Source of the DNA: Breoghania sp037026715
GTDB lineage: Bacteria; Pseudomonadota; Alphaproteobacteria; Rhizobiales; Stappiaceae
Assembly (NCBI RefSeq): GCF_037026715.1
Contig: NZ_JBANCG010000002.1
Coordinates: forward strand, 496,001-560,000
DNA: 64,000 bases
Reading direction: 5' to 3'
This document shows, in pieces, positions 24,402-33,162 of this stretch (its first letter is position 1; each line of letters opens with the position of its first letter). A model generated the notes under the pieces. That model ran no database searches. It was not told the origin of the DNA and saw nothing but the letters and a program-made list of their open reading frames with translations. A program made the position numbers and the translations under genes.

Positions 24402-24965
24402 TCAAACCTTCTCCTGCGCGCATTTGGCCCGGCCGAGCGCGGCATCGATCGCCTTTTCCCGGCGCTTGTCGGGGACGAAGGCGCGTAGCAGCGCGAAGAC
24501 GTGGTCGTCCTCCGTCTCGATGACGATTAGGCTGTCGAGATCGTCCGGCGGGTTCTCGCGCAGCATCGAAAGCTGCGAACTCGTCAGAACCAGCATGGCG
24601 AGCTTGCCCTCGCCCGACGTGCGGTCGTTGAAGGAATAGGTCGTTTCGCCCCGCCGGTTGAACAGCGAGAACGACCAGAACGTGTCCGGGATCGTCGCAT
24701 CGAGCCGCACCGGGCCGTCGTCCAGCGTGAAGCGGCACACCGCGTGCGCCATGCTGGGGTCCAGCATCGGCAGGGGCTCCGCCCCCGGTTCCACCGCCGG
24801 CAGCACGTTGAACTGCGCATCGGGGCCGAACGTCGCCAGCCGCGTCCAGGCGTCGTCGGTGGTGAAGTCGGGCACCAGAATGACGGCGACGATGTGGATG
24901 ATGCCGCCGAGCATCAGCCCGCCCAAGAGCCAGAGCCCGGTCCTGATGAGGCCACCGCGGGTCAT
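24402..24965 (-). CDS. DUF1254-type membrane-anchored protein
   Basis: 187 residues. One N-terminal helix (GLWLLGGLMLGGIIHIVAVI) then a periplasmic domain with AVCRFTLDDGPVRL, TFWSFSLFNRRGET and TYSFNDRTSGEG, matching the DUF1254 proteins of Hyphomicrobiales. It overlaps the upstream DUF1214 gene by four bases, and the two families are commonly adjacent. The biochemical function is unknown. The order DUF1214-DUF1254 downstream of PBP1a suggests an envelope role. Confidence 0.8.
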   Translation of the reverse strand: MTRGGLIRTGLWLLGGLMLGGIIHIVAVILVPDFTTDDAWTRLATFGPDAQFNVLPAVEPGAEPLPMLDPSMAHAVCRFTLDDGPVRLDATIPDTFWSFSLFNRRGETTYSFNDRTSGEGKLAMLVLTSSQLSMLRENPPDDLDSLIVIETEDDHVFALLRAFVPDKRREKAIDAALGRAKCAQEKV

Positions 24966-25708
24966 GAACAGTGCCCCCTGATGATCTCAGGCATGGCGAT
25001 TTCCGCCAGCCCGGAGCCGGTGGTCAGCGGCGTGTCGTAGAGCCGGAGCACCAGGGTCAGCGGGCCGTCACTCCCCACCGGCAGCCAGTTTCCCGGCCGC
25101 GCGTGGGTCGCCACCGCGATCTCGAAATCACCGTCCGGCCGGCGCACGATGTCGCGGCTGTCGAGCGCGACGCGGCCGGCCTCAGTCTTCATCAGGTGGC
25201 CGTGAACGTCGGTGGAGGTCAGCGTCCACAGCCGGCCCGGCGGCGTCTGGCCGACCAGCCGGTAATCGCAGGCGGGCACCAGCCGGTTGCCGGCGTTGTC
25301 GCGGTCGGCGAAAAAGGCGAGGCCCTCGCCCTTGCCGAGCGGGATCTGGCCGGTGCGCGCCGTCGTCGCCGCGGAATAGGGGTCGGCGTCGGGCGTGCCG
25401 GCGGTGGGGTAGGCGGTCCACTGGCCGAGCTTGACCTCGCCGAACAGCCGTCCCCGGTCCACCGCGAGATAGGCCGAGCCGATGCCGGTGACGAGCGCGA
25501 CGGTGACCGCCAGCAGCATGTTGGGCAGGAAAAGGCGGGCCGCAGGCGGCTTCGGCAGATCGTCGATGCGCCAGTTGTCGCGCCGCGAGGTGGGGCGAAT
25601 GCCGTCGACGCGGCGCTCGGTGCGCTCGTCCCGACCCTTGCGCCGGGCGCGCGAAAACGCTCCGGCGAGCCGCCGGATGGGGGTATGCGAGGTATCGACG
25701 AGGGCCAT
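24962..25708 (-). CDS. DUF1214-type membrane-anchored protein
   Basis: 248 residues. An unusually long Arg-rich cytoplasmic lead (to about residue 58) precedes one helix (PNMLLAVTVALVTGIGSAYL) and a periplasmic domain with QWTAYPTAGTPDADPYSAA, ACDYRLVGQTPPGRLWTL and NWLPVGSDGPLTLVLRLYD, the DUF1214 pattern. Starts nearer the helix are possible, which would bring it to the usual length. Coupled to the DUF1254 gene; PBP1a ends four bases upstream. Confidence 0.8.
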   Translation of the reverse strand: MALVDTSHTPIRRLAGAFSRARRKGRDERTERRVDGIRPTSRRDNWRIDDLPKPPAARLFLPNMLLAVTVALVTGIGSAYLAVDRGRLFGEVKLGQWTAYPTAGTPDADPYSAATTARTGQIPLGKGEGLAFFADRDNAGNRLVPACDYRLVGQTPPGRLWTLTSTDVHGHLMKTEAGRVALDSRDIVRRPDGDFEIAVATHARPGNWLPVGSDGPLTLVLRLYDTPLTTGSGLAEIAMPEIIRGHCS

Positions 25709-25711
25709 GGC

Positions 25712-28060
25712 CTAGTTCACCTCGCCAGAAACACTTGAAAGGCCGGGAACCGATGACGATGCCGATTTCGGGCCCGTCGCACGGGCCCGTGTGGAACCGG
25801 TCCCGATCGGGGAGCCGGGTGCCCTGCCGGGCCCGACATCGCGCACCGGCGGCGCAAAGGCCTGACGCCGGCCGTCCGGCGGGGGCAGGGGAGCGGCATC
25901 GCGGAAGAGCGCCTGAATGCGTTGCAGCACCTCTGTGCCTTCTCTGGTGAGCAGGCGCGGATTGGCGCCGAAGGGCTGGCTGTCGTCGCCCGAGGCGGCG
26001 CTTGCGACCTTGGCGTCGGCCGGGGCTGCGTCCACGCCAGGAAGCGGCTTCTGTTCGACGCCGGCCTGCGCAAAGCGCATGTAGTTCTGCCATGTCATGG
26101 CCGGCAGGCTGCCGCCGGTGACCCGGGCTGTGGGCGTGTAGTTGTCGTTGCCGAACCACACGACGGTGCAGTAGTTGCCGGTGTAGCCGGCGAACCACGC
26201 ATCGCGATAGGCCTGGGTGGTGCCGGTCTTGCCGGCGGAGACGACGCCGTCGATGATCGCGCGCCGGCCGGTGCCGTGCTCGACCACGTTGTGCAGCACG
26301 TCGTTCATCTCCTCCACCTTGTCCAGCGGCAGGATGCGCTCGGGCTTCACGCCGTCGCGGTCGTGGCTCCAGATGGTCTTGCCCTCGGAATTCTTGATAT
26401 CCAGCACGGCATAGGGCGTCGCCTTGTAGCCGCCACTGGCAAAGGCGGCATAGGCGCCGGCCATGTCGAGCACGGTCACCTCGGAGACGCCGAGCGCGAT
26501 GACGATCGATTTCTCCAGCTCCGAGCGGATGCCCATCTTCTTGGCGGTGGCGATGATCTTGTCCTTGCCCACCGCCTGCGCGAGCCGCACCGGCACGGTG
26601 TTGTAGGAATGGGTCAGCGCCTGCTTCAAGGTCACCGCGCCGTGATAGGAGCGGCCGTAGTTGCGCGGGCTCCAGCCGCCGATGGTGATGGGCGCGTCGG
26701 GAACGATGGAGTTCTCCGAATAGCCGTTGAGGAACGCCGTCATGTAGACGAAGGGCTTGAACGAGGAGCCCGGCTGGCGCAGCGCATCGACCGCGCGGTT
26801 GAACTGGCTGGCGCCGTAGTCGTGGCCGCCGACCATCGCCCTGACCGCGCCGTCGGTGGTGACGGAGACGAGCGCGCCCTGGCCGACATGGCGCTCCTGG
26901 CCGTACTGGCGCAGGGTGGAGGTGATGGCCCGGTCGGCCTGCGACTGCAACGCCGGGTCGAGCGTGGTGCGCACTGTCAGGATGCGGTCGTTGCCGGGCG
27001 CAAGCCGCTTCACCTCGTCGAAGGCCCAGTCGAGGAAATTGTCCGGCGTCTCGCCCTTGGAGCGGTCGATCGCGGTGGCCGGGTTGCGGCGCGCGCCGAT
27101 GACCTGGCCCTCGGTCATGAAGCCGGCCTGGACCATGTTCGTCAGCACCTCGTTGGCGCGAAGACGGGCTGCGGGCAGGTTGATGTGCGGGGCGTATTTC
27201 GTCGGCGCCTTGTAGAGGCCGGACAGCATCGCGGCCTCGGCAAGCGTCACGTCGCGCACCGATTTGCCGAAATAGAACTCCGCCGCAGCCCCCACGCCGA
27301 AGGTGCCGCCGCCCATGTAGGCGCGGTCGAGATAGAGCTTCAGGATCTCGCGCTTCGTCAGGTTCGCCTCCAGCCACATCGACAGGAAGGCTTCCTTGAT
27401 CTTGCGGTCGAGCGTGCGCTCGTTCGACAGGAAGAGGTTCTTGGCGAGCTGCTGGGTGATGGACGAGCCGCCTTCCACCACGGTGTTGGCGCGCAGGTTG
27501 GCGACCAGCGCGCGGAAGGTGCCGAGCACGTCGATGCCGAAATGGGAGAAGAAGCGGCGGTCCTCGGTGGCGAGCGTCGCCTTGACCAGATAGTCCGGCA
27601 ATTCCTCCAGCGGCACGGAGTTGTTGAGCAGGATGCCGCGCCGGCCGATCTCGTTGCCGTAGCGGTCGAGGAAGGTGACGGCGAAATCGTTGGTGGTCTT
27701 CCAGTCGGCCTTGCGCGTGGCCTGGAAGGCGGGTTGCGCCAGCGCCAGCAGCAGGATGAAGCCGCCGAGACCGAAGGTCAGCCCGTCGCAGGCCAGTTCA
27801 TTGGCCAGACGCGCGAAGCCCTTGACGCGGAAACGGCGCAGCCAGATCGAGTAACCCTCGATGGCACGGCGCAGGACATGGCCCACGCGCCAGACGGAGC
27901 TGTCGATCCAGGCGTCGGCTGCCAGCAGCCGCTGCGACCAGCGGCGCTTCTTGCGCCCGGATACGGGGCTGGGCGCGGCGCCGTCGCGAGGGTTATCGCC
28001 TTCGGGCGCGTCCGGGGTGCCGCTCCGGCTGCCGGGCTGATCGGTTTCGTTCTCGCTCAA
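25712..28060 (-). CDS. Bifunctional class A penicillin-binding protein (PBP1a type)
   Basis: Polymerises glycan strands and cross-links peptides in the periplasm, 782 residues. A cytoplasmic basic lead and one helix (about 92-112) precede the glycosyltransferase domain: catalytic Glu166 in ATEDRRFF, GSSITQQLAKN (about 198-208), and LYLDRAYMGGGTFGVGAAA. The transpeptidase domain has S432-x-x-K435 in GSSFKPF, S485-Y-N487, and KTG in SAGKTGTTQ. The last about 100 residues are Pro/Ala-rich. All active-site motifs are intact. Four bases upstream of the DUF1214 gene, so probably the same operon; divergent from the YcgN-type gene. Confidence 0.95.
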   Translation of the reverse strand: MSENETDQPGSRSGTPDAPEGDNPRDGAAPSPVSGRKKRRWSQRLLAADAWIDSSVWRVGHVLRRAIEGYSIWLRRFRVKGFARLANELACDGLTFGLGGFILLLALAQPAFQATRKADWKTTNDFAVTFLDRYGNEIGRRGILLNNSVPLEELPDYLVKATLATEDRRFFSHFGIDVLGTFRALVANLRANTVVEGGSSITQQLAKNLFLSNERTLDRKIKEAFLSMWLEANLTKREILKLYLDRAYMGGGTFGVGAAAEFYFGKSVRDVTLAEAAMLSGLYKAPTKYAPHINLPAARLRANEVLTNMVQAGFMTEGQVIGARRNPATAIDRSKGETPDNFLDWAFDEVKRLAPGNDRILTVRTTLDPALQSQADRAITSTLRQYGQERHVGQGALVSVTTDGAVRAMVGGHDYGASQFNRAVDALRQPGSSFKPFVYMTAFLNGYSENSIVPDAPITIGGWSPRNYGRSYHGAVTLKQALTHSYNTVPVRLAQAVGKDKIIATAKKMGIRSELEKSIVIALGVSEVTVLDMAGAYAAFASGGYKATPYAVLDIKNSEGKTIWSHDRDGVKPERILPLDKVEEMNDVLHNVVEHGTGRRAIIDGVVSAGKTGTTQAYRDAWFAGYTGNYCTVVWFGNDNYTPTARVTGGSLPAMTWQNYMRFAQAGVEQKPLPGVDAAPADAKVASAASGDDSQPFGANPRLLTREGTEVLQRIQALFRDAAPLPPPDGRRQAFAPPVRDVGPGRAPGSPIGTGSTRARATGPKSASSSVPGLSSVSGEVN

Positions 28061-28318
28061 CGTTTCAGGCTTTCATCGATGCGAACGGTAAAGGCGCATT
28101 GCGGGCCGCGGCCTTTTATCGACGAAGGCGCGTTCCCAAATGCGGTGCCGGACAGTATAGGACGGGCCGGGGCGCCCATGAAATACGCCAAGGCGTTAAG
28201 AAGCGGTGCGCAGGTGTCGATCGGCAAGCGGACGATGCCAAAACGACACATTTCAAATAGCCGGTTGGAGCGGACATGCCAAGATACGGCGCGCTTCGGC
28301 GCGAGCGAGAGCGACAAG

Positions 28319-28795
28319 ATGACGAGAACGAACGCGAGCGAGCCGGCCGGACACCCGTTCTGGCGCGACAAGACCCTCGACGAGCTTTCGGGTGAGGAGT
28401 GGGAGGCGCTGTGCGACGGCTGCGCGCGCTGCTGCCTGAACAAGCTGGAGGACTGGGAGACGGGCGAGATCGCCTGGACGAACGTCGCCTGCACGTTGCT
28501 CGACGGCGAGAGCTGCCGCTGCCGCGACTATGACAACCGCGCCGCCACCGTTCCCGACTGCGTGCGTCTGACGCCGGAAGAGGTGCGCACCCTGACCTGG
28601 CTGCCGCCGACCTGCGCCTACCGGCTGGTGGCGGAGGGGCGCGATCTCTACTGGTGGCATCCGCTGGTCTCCGGCTCGCCGGATACGGTGCACGAGGCCG
28701 GCATATCGGTCCGCGGCCGCACCGTTCCGGAGGACGGCATGGCGCTGGAGGATTACGAGAATCACCTGGTGGACTGGCCGCTGGAGGAGGGGTGA
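28319..28795 (+). CDS. YcgN-type (UPF0260) cysteine-cluster protein
   Basis: 158 residues, soluble. FWRDKTLDELSGEEWEALCD begins the family core and CDGCARCCLNKLED carries the Cys cluster (C-x2-C-x2-C-C); further cysteines in ACTLLDGESCRCRDYDNR, PDCVRLT and PTCAYRL complete what looks like a metal or Fe-S site (CxxCxxCC family). ATG 28319 is chosen; much longer readings of this frame upstream run antisense through PBP1a and are artefacts. Function is unknown. Confidence 0.93.
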   Translation: MTRTNASEPAGHPFWRDKTLDELSGEEWEALCDGCARCCLNKLEDWETGEIAWTNVACTLLDGESCRCRDYDNRAATVPDCVRLTPEEVRTLTWLPPTCAYRLVAEGRDLYWWHPLVSGSPDTVHEAGISVRGRTVPEDGMALEDYENHLVDWPLEEG

Positions 28796-28865
28796 GGCGC
28801 GCCGCGCTTTGCGTTTCGGGGGAAGTCCCGAAGGATAAGCCGCAGGTCCGACGGCCGATCGCGCC

Positions 28866-29729
28866 TCACTTCACCGGGGCCGGTCGCTCATTGCCCCAGT
28901 GGGTGTAGATGCGCGACTTGCGGGCCTTGCCTTCCATCTGCGCGTCGAACTTGCGCGTCTCGCGGCAGCCCTGGTCGGCGAAGGCGACCTCGCCGGCCAG
29001 ATAGCGCCAGGCGGTGTTGGCATCCCACACGCGCTTTTGCGACGGGGTCTCGATCTCCAGCCGGTCGATGGCGTGGCGGTAGGCGACGAGGCGGAATTTC
29101 AGCGCCCGCTTGACCCAGGCGACGATCTCGCGGTTCTCGTTCACCCGCGCGACGGAGCCGGCATATTCCTCCGGCTTCAGGTCGGGGCGCCGGTTCATGG
29201 CGTTGAGCCGTTCGGTGTCGGCATCCTCCACTTCCACCGCCAGCCGACAGAACGGGCGCACAAGCTCGCTGTCGCCGGACATGTCGGAGATCACGCGCTC
29301 GTAGCGGGTCTCCGAGGAGGTGAACTTGTCGGAGCGCAGGTACATGTAATAGATGCGCGGATCGAGCTTGTCGTCGATCGGCTTGATGATGCGCGTGCGC
29401 TGGGCTTCGGCCGCCGTGGCGTCCACCCAGTCGCGGGCGGAGGCGGGGCGGATCAGCGCCCAGGCGCGGTCGCGCAGCTCCTCTTCCTTATCGGTGAGGT
29501 TGAAGGTGGAGGAGGGCTCGCCGCGCTTGGCGGCCAGGACGCGGCCCGCCTCCGGCAGGATCTCGTCATGCACGAGGTCGGTGCGTGCGCGGCCGAAATC
29601 GCCGGTCGGCCGGGCGCAGCCCGCGAGCAGGACAAGCGCGGGGCCCGCAATCAGAACCGCTGCCAGAACAGCCCTCAAGGACGGGATCGTCGGCGCGGCC
29701 CGTGCCGGCCGCCGCATCGTGTCTTGCAT
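28866..29729 (-). CDS. Putative lipoprotein, conserved, function unknown
   Basis: 287 residues. Start ATG 29729 (MQDTMRRPA) follows GAGGA at six bases. The signal sequence ends in the lipobox LLAGC at about residue 38. The mature part is helical and soluble: NLTDKEEELRDRAWALIRP, YYMYLRSDKFTSSETRYERV, REIVAWVKRALKFRLVAYRHA. It contains conserved-looking cysteines in RPFCRLAVEVED and DQGCRETRKFD. No enzymatic motif is recognised. Likely an envelope protein typical of Hyphomicrobiales; the PG/cell-division neighbourhood is suggestive only. Confidence 0.75.
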   Translation of the reverse strand: MQDTMRRPARAAPTIPSLRAVLAAVLIAGPALVLLAGCARPTGDFGRARTDLVHDEILPEAGRVLAAKRGEPSSTFNLTDKEEELRDRAWALIRPASARDWVDATAAEAQRTRIIKPIDDKLDPRIYYMYLRSDKFTSSETRYERVISDMSGDSELVRPFCRLAVEVEDADTERLNAMNRRPDLKPEEYAGSVARVNENREIVAWVKRALKFRLVAYRHAIDRLEIETPSQKRVWDANTAWRYLAGEVAFADQGCRETRKFDAQMEGKARKSRIYTHWGNERPAPVK

Positions 29730-29821
29730 CGAGTCCTCAACGGCGTGTTCCAGCCGCATCCTTCGCCCGCCCGGAAAAAGCCCGTCGGCTCAAGGCCGGT
29801 CCGTAGCTAACGCGCGACCGC

Positions 29822-30010
29822 TCAGGCCTCCGGCTGCGCGGTGCCGCCGGTGTCCTTTGCCACTTTCCGGATTCGCGCGGCAAGATCAACTGCCAGCCTG
29901 TCCAGGCGCACGCCGGGGAAGGCCAGGATCTTCGCATCCCCTTCGGGCCGCCTGGCCCGGCTCGGCCTGCGAGGCCGGGCGGCTGCGGAAAAGTCCAGCA
30001 AGGTGCCCAT
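29822..30010 (-). CDS. Small basic protein of unknown function
   Basis: 62 residues: MGTLLDFSAAARPRRPSR at the N-terminus, then an alpha-helical RLDRLAVDLAARIRKVAKD. ATG 30010 is preceded by GGAGGA at good spacing. Many alphaproteobacteria carry small proteins starting with this LLDF-like element. Divergent from the DUF2336 gene across a 324-base region with CtrA-type boxes. Could be spurious, but the ribosome site argues for it. Confidence 0.5.
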   Translation of the reverse strand: MGTLLDFSAAARPRRPSRARRPEGDAKILAFPGVRLDRLAVDLAARIRKVAKDTGGTAQPEA

Positions 30011-30131
30011 TCAGTCCTCCGTCACCGATCGCTTGCGCAACGGAAAAAGGGGCCTGGATCGGGCCCGCGCCCGGCCTTGTCAGACCGGCCGCATCCGTTA
30101 CCTGCACCTTAACATTAGGCCGGCGCGATGG

Positions 30132-30146
30132 TTAACGGAACCTTAA
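30132..30146. promoter_or_regulatory. CtrA box, TTAA-N7-TTAA
   Basis: TTAACGGAACCTTAA is a perfect match to the CtrA consensus of alphaproteobacteria. It lies 189 bases upstream of the DUF2336 gene and 122 bases upstream of the divergent small gene, so it could control either. Confidence 0.65.
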
Positions 30147-30254
30147 TTGCGGACCCCGCGCGGGTTTCTACGCAGCGGAATTCCGCGGTTTTGCGGTATC
30201 GGAGTCCGTCGCGGCAGGAGCGGCGCACAAATAATGCGGCCGATCGCGTCGTGG

Positions 30255-30269
30255 TTAATCGATCGCTAA
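30255..30269. promoter_or_regulatory. Near-consensus CtrA box
   Basis: TTAATCGATCGCTAA matches TTAA-N7-TTAA with one mismatch (CTAA). It is 66 bases before the DUF2336 start, closer to where a promoter would be expected than the perfect box at 30132. Confidence 0.5.
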
Positions 30270-30334
30270 CGCTTTCAGCGCAATTTTAGCCACCAATCCC
30301 GTGGTCGTTTTCAAAGTTTTGCGTACTCGGCTCC

Positions 30335-32434
30335 ATGACAGGCTACACCACACCGAAAGGCGTCGGGTCACTCGTGCAGGCGGACGTCCGGACACGCAAA
30401 ACCCAGCTTTTGCTTGCCGCCACGGAACTGTTCGTGGCAGGCGACGCGCCGACCAAGATCGAGCGCCACGTCTACGCGGAGCTTTTCCGGCAATATGTCG
30501 ACGGCACGCCGGTGAGCGAGCGCCGTCAGGTCGCGACGCTCCTGTCGCGCTGCGCCTTCGCGCCGCATGACTGCGTGCTGCGGCTGGCGCAGGACGAGGA
30601 CGTCTCCGTCGCCCACCGGGTGCTCGCCTATTCGCAAGTTCTCAGCGACTGCGACCTGATCGCCGCCATCGGCCGCGGCCCCGGCGCCATACGCCGCGCC
30701 ATTTCGCTGCGCAACGATGTTTCCGACAAGGTGCTGACCGCCCTGCGTCGCCACGAGAGCGATGCGGAGGCCTCCGTTCTGCCAAGCGATGAGGCGGCCG
30801 AAAGCCCCGGGCCCGAGGAAACCACCCGCGTCGTTCGCCGCGCGCCCGCCGCGACGGTGGAGCTGGCCCAACCTGAGCCGGGCGAAGTCGAGGTGGCCGC
30901 ATCCGCCGCGCCGGATGAGGCGGATGAGCCGGATGAGGAAGACGCTGCACTGCGCGCGCGTGCCGCAGGCGCCGATGCGGTGTTGCAGGCGCTGAAGGAC
31001 ATGGCGCGGCCCGGCGGAAGAACAGGGGCGCCGGCCTCCCGCGAACCCGGGAGATCCGAAACTGCGACGGCAGACGTTCTAACGCCCGACGGCGAGATTC
31101 CCGCCAACGAGATAAGGGCGAGCGAAGCTCCGCAGCCCGCAATGGGCGAACTTCGGGCTGAGACCGATGCCGCATCGGGTTCGCACGTTTGGGCGGCGGA
31201 TGTCGTCCGCGTCGAACGTAATGCGGCGCCCGAAGCCGATACCGGGCGCGACTACACCGACAAGATCGCTCCCGATTTCTCCGAGATCCTGACCGGCGGC
31301 AAGGTTCTGGCCGAGGTGGTGCGCGCGCTTGCGGCCGAAAAGCGCGAAGCGCGGATGTCGGTGGACGAACAGATTTCCGGGGCCGGCGATGACGAACCGC
31401 CTGCGCGCGCCGAATTCGGCTTGCGCCGCCGCCCGCCTGTCGTCGCGAGCGCGCCAGAGTCGCAAGAGCCGCCAGAGTCGCAAGAGCTGGTCGAAGACCC
31501 GGCGCCGGCCGACGAACGGATGCCGGAGCGTCCGGCCGCGTCCGCCGCTTCGCAGGTCGTGTTTCGCGCTCCGCCCCGTCCCGAGCCGATGGTTGCGCCC
31601 GTCTCCGCGCGTGAGGAGCGCACCGTGCAGCCGGGGACGACCCTTGCCCCGCGCGCCGGCCGCACCGCGCCGACGCCGGGCTATGCCGCCGCGCCCGGCA
31701 AGGCGCCGGCGCGGCCCGTGGGCCCGGATTTTGCTCCCGAAGCGAAAGCCGCAGCGGTGGGGGCGAGGGAAATTCAGGGCATCATCCGCGAGCGGCTTGC
31801 CGGCAGGGGCGAGCCTGCCGTCGCCGCGCCCGCGCTTGACCGGTTCCTGAACGCGGATGCCGCCGCGCGCATGGATGCCATTGCCGCCGCGCAGACGCGC
31901 GTACTGGCCGAAGCAGCCGCCTCGCGCGTGCGGATGCGCTCCAAGATCGATGCCGAACTGGTCGCCTGTCTGGAGCGCACGGCCGCCCATCGTGACATGG
32001 AAACCCTGCGCGGACTGCTGGCGCAAACGCTGAAACTTCCCGCAGCCACCGTCGAGCGGATCATCGCCGATCCGAGCGGGGAGCCGCTGCTTGTCGTCGC
32101 CGCCGCCATCGGCTTGCCCACCTCGCGCACCGTCTCGATGCTGCTGCAGGTCAGCCCCGCCGCGTTCTCGCTGGCGCGGGTGCGCGAACTCGCCGCCCTG
32201 CGCGCGCATCTCGATATCCGCGTCGCCCGTCATCTGGTCGGGCAATGGACGGGCCTTGCGCCCCGACCTGCCGTGCGCCCGGCCGTGCGCCCGGCCGGCC
32301 CATCCGCGCACCACGCGCCCGTGCTCGACGACGCCATGCGCTCGCGCCGCGACACGATCGTGCGCACCTCCCAAGCCTCCCGCGAGAACGCGGTGGACGA
32401 GGACGGCGTTCTGGTTCTCAGAAACATCGTCTGA
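30335..32434 (+). CDS. DUF2336 protein, large
   Basis: 699 residues, no membrane segment. The N-terminal 130 residues are DUF2336-like all-helical repeats: LLLAATELFVAGDAPTKIER, VYAELFRQYVDGTPVSERRQ, RLAQDEDVSVAHRVLAYSQV. A long Ala/Pro/Glu-rich, probably disordered region (about 145-480) follows, containing a duplicated PESQEPPESQEL. The C-terminal about 180 residues are again helical with RMRSKIDAELVACLERTAAH and a helical-repeat look. Two CtrA-type boxes lie upstream, so cell-cycle control is plausible. Molecular function is unknown; DUF2336 helices usually mediate protein contacts. Confidence 0.85.
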   Translation: MTGYTTPKGVGSLVQADVRTRKTQLLLAATELFVAGDAPTKIERHVYAELFRQYVDGTPVSERRQVATLLSRCAFAPHDCVLRLAQDEDVSVAHRVLAYSQVLSDCDLIAAIGRGPGAIRRAISLRNDVSDKVLTALRRHESDAEASVLPSDEAAESPGPEETTRVVRRAPAATVELAQPEPGEVEVAASAAPDEADEPDEEDAALRARAAGADAVLQALKDMARPGGRTGAPASREPGRSETATADVLTPDGEIPANEIRASEAPQPAMGELRAETDAASGSHVWAADVVRVERNAAPEADTGRDYTDKIAPDFSEILTGGKVLAEVVRALAAEKREARMSVDEQISGAGDDEPPARAEFGLRRRPPVVASAPESQEPPESQELVEDPAPADERMPERPAASAASQVVFRAPPRPEPMVAPVSAREERTVQPGTTLAPRAGRTAPTPGYAAAPGKAPARPVGPDFAPEAKAAAVGAREIQGIIRERLAGRGEPAVAAPALDRFLNADAAARMDAIAAAQTRVLAEAAASRVRMRSKIDAELVACLERTAAHRDMETLRGLLAQTLKLPAATVERIIADPSGEPLLVVAAAIGLPTSRTVSMLLQVSPAAFSLARVRELAALRAHLDIRVARHLVGQWTGLAPRPAVRPAVRPAGPSAHHAPVLDDAMRSRRDTIVRTSQASRENAVDEDGVLVLRNIV

Positions 32435-32589
32435 CGCACCGTCGCGCACGGATCGAACGGCTGCGGCCACAGGCCCGGTTTTCCGATGCCTGAAGGCGGC
32501 CTATCCTTGCGATGACGGGGCCCGGAAAGGCCCAAGTCCGGGGGCCCAAGACCGGGCACTGCGCGGCCCCGCCAGACGGAGGCGGCGAC

Positions 32590-33162
32590 TTGGCCCGGAT
32601 CGACATCTTCTTTGCAAGCAGGGACGGACAGACCCGCAAGATCGCCCGGGTTCTGGGCGATGCGCTGGGGCAGGGCGGTGCCGGCGATGTCGCGATGATC
32701 GATCTCAGCGGGGATATGCGCGCGGCGGAGGGTGACAAGGTGCAGGTGGGCAGGGCCGACTTCACGGTGGTCGTCGCACCCATCCGCTACGGCTTTCCGC
32801 TGCCCGAGGCCGACCGGTTCCTGCGTCGGCATCTTCATGACATTCCGCCCGACCGGCTGGCGATCCTGCTGGTGTGCCTTCTGGCGCGAAAGCCGGATCG
32901 GCAATCGGCGGAAACGAATGGCTATCTGAGGCGCTGGCTGAGACGCCGCCACGCCGCGCCGGCCCTTGCCGCTGCCATTGCCGGCAAGCTGAACTATCCC
33001 GCCTATCGCTGGTACGACCGCTGGATGATGCGGCTAATCCTTAAAATGTCGGGCGGACCGACCGATCCGGCGGCCGTGGTCGAGTACACCGACTGGGAGC
33101 AGGTGGCGGAGATTGCCGAACGGATATGGACGCTGTGCGGGAAGAGCGCCTGCGAGAAATAG
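32590..33162 (+). CDS. Flavodoxin-fold protein, HemG-like
   Basis: 190 residues. ARIDIFFASRDGQTRKIARV at the start is the FMN phosphate-loop pattern (SRDGQT). VVVAPIRYGFPLPEADRFL and ILLVCLLARKP follow the flavodoxin/menaquinone-dependent protoporphyrinogen oxidase HemG layout, and LNYPAYRWYDRWMMRLILK resembles the HemG C-terminal helix. The TTG start at 32590 sits seven bases after GGAGG and directly begins the conserved core; the frame upstream is low-complexity. Oxidation of protoporphyrinogen IX is the best guess. Last host gene before the GTA region. Confidence 0.75.
   Translation: MARIDIFFASRDGQTRKIARVLGDALGQGGAGDVAMIDLSGDMRAAEGDKVQVGRADFTVVVAPIRYGFPLPEADRFLRRHLHDIPPDRLAILLVCLLARKPDRQSAETNGYLRRWLRRRHAAPALAAAIAGKLNYPAYRWYDRWMMRLILKMSGGPTDPAAVVEYTDWEQVAEIAERIWTLCGKSACEK

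Larger units (their letters stand above)
30011..30334. other. Divergent regulatory region with CtrA-type boxes
   Basis: 324 bases between the small minus-strand gene and the DUF2336 gene. The part from about 30110 is A/T-rich and has one perfect and one near-perfect TTAA-N7-TTAA site (listed separately). No RNA gene was recognised. Confidence 0.5.

Noticed and set aside
25922..28795. A 957-codon plus-strand open frame running antisense to the PBP1a gene and into the YcgN-type gene
   Set aside because: Only its last 159 codons (from 28319) show family motifs; the rest mirrors PBP1a codons and is an effect of high G/C at third positions.
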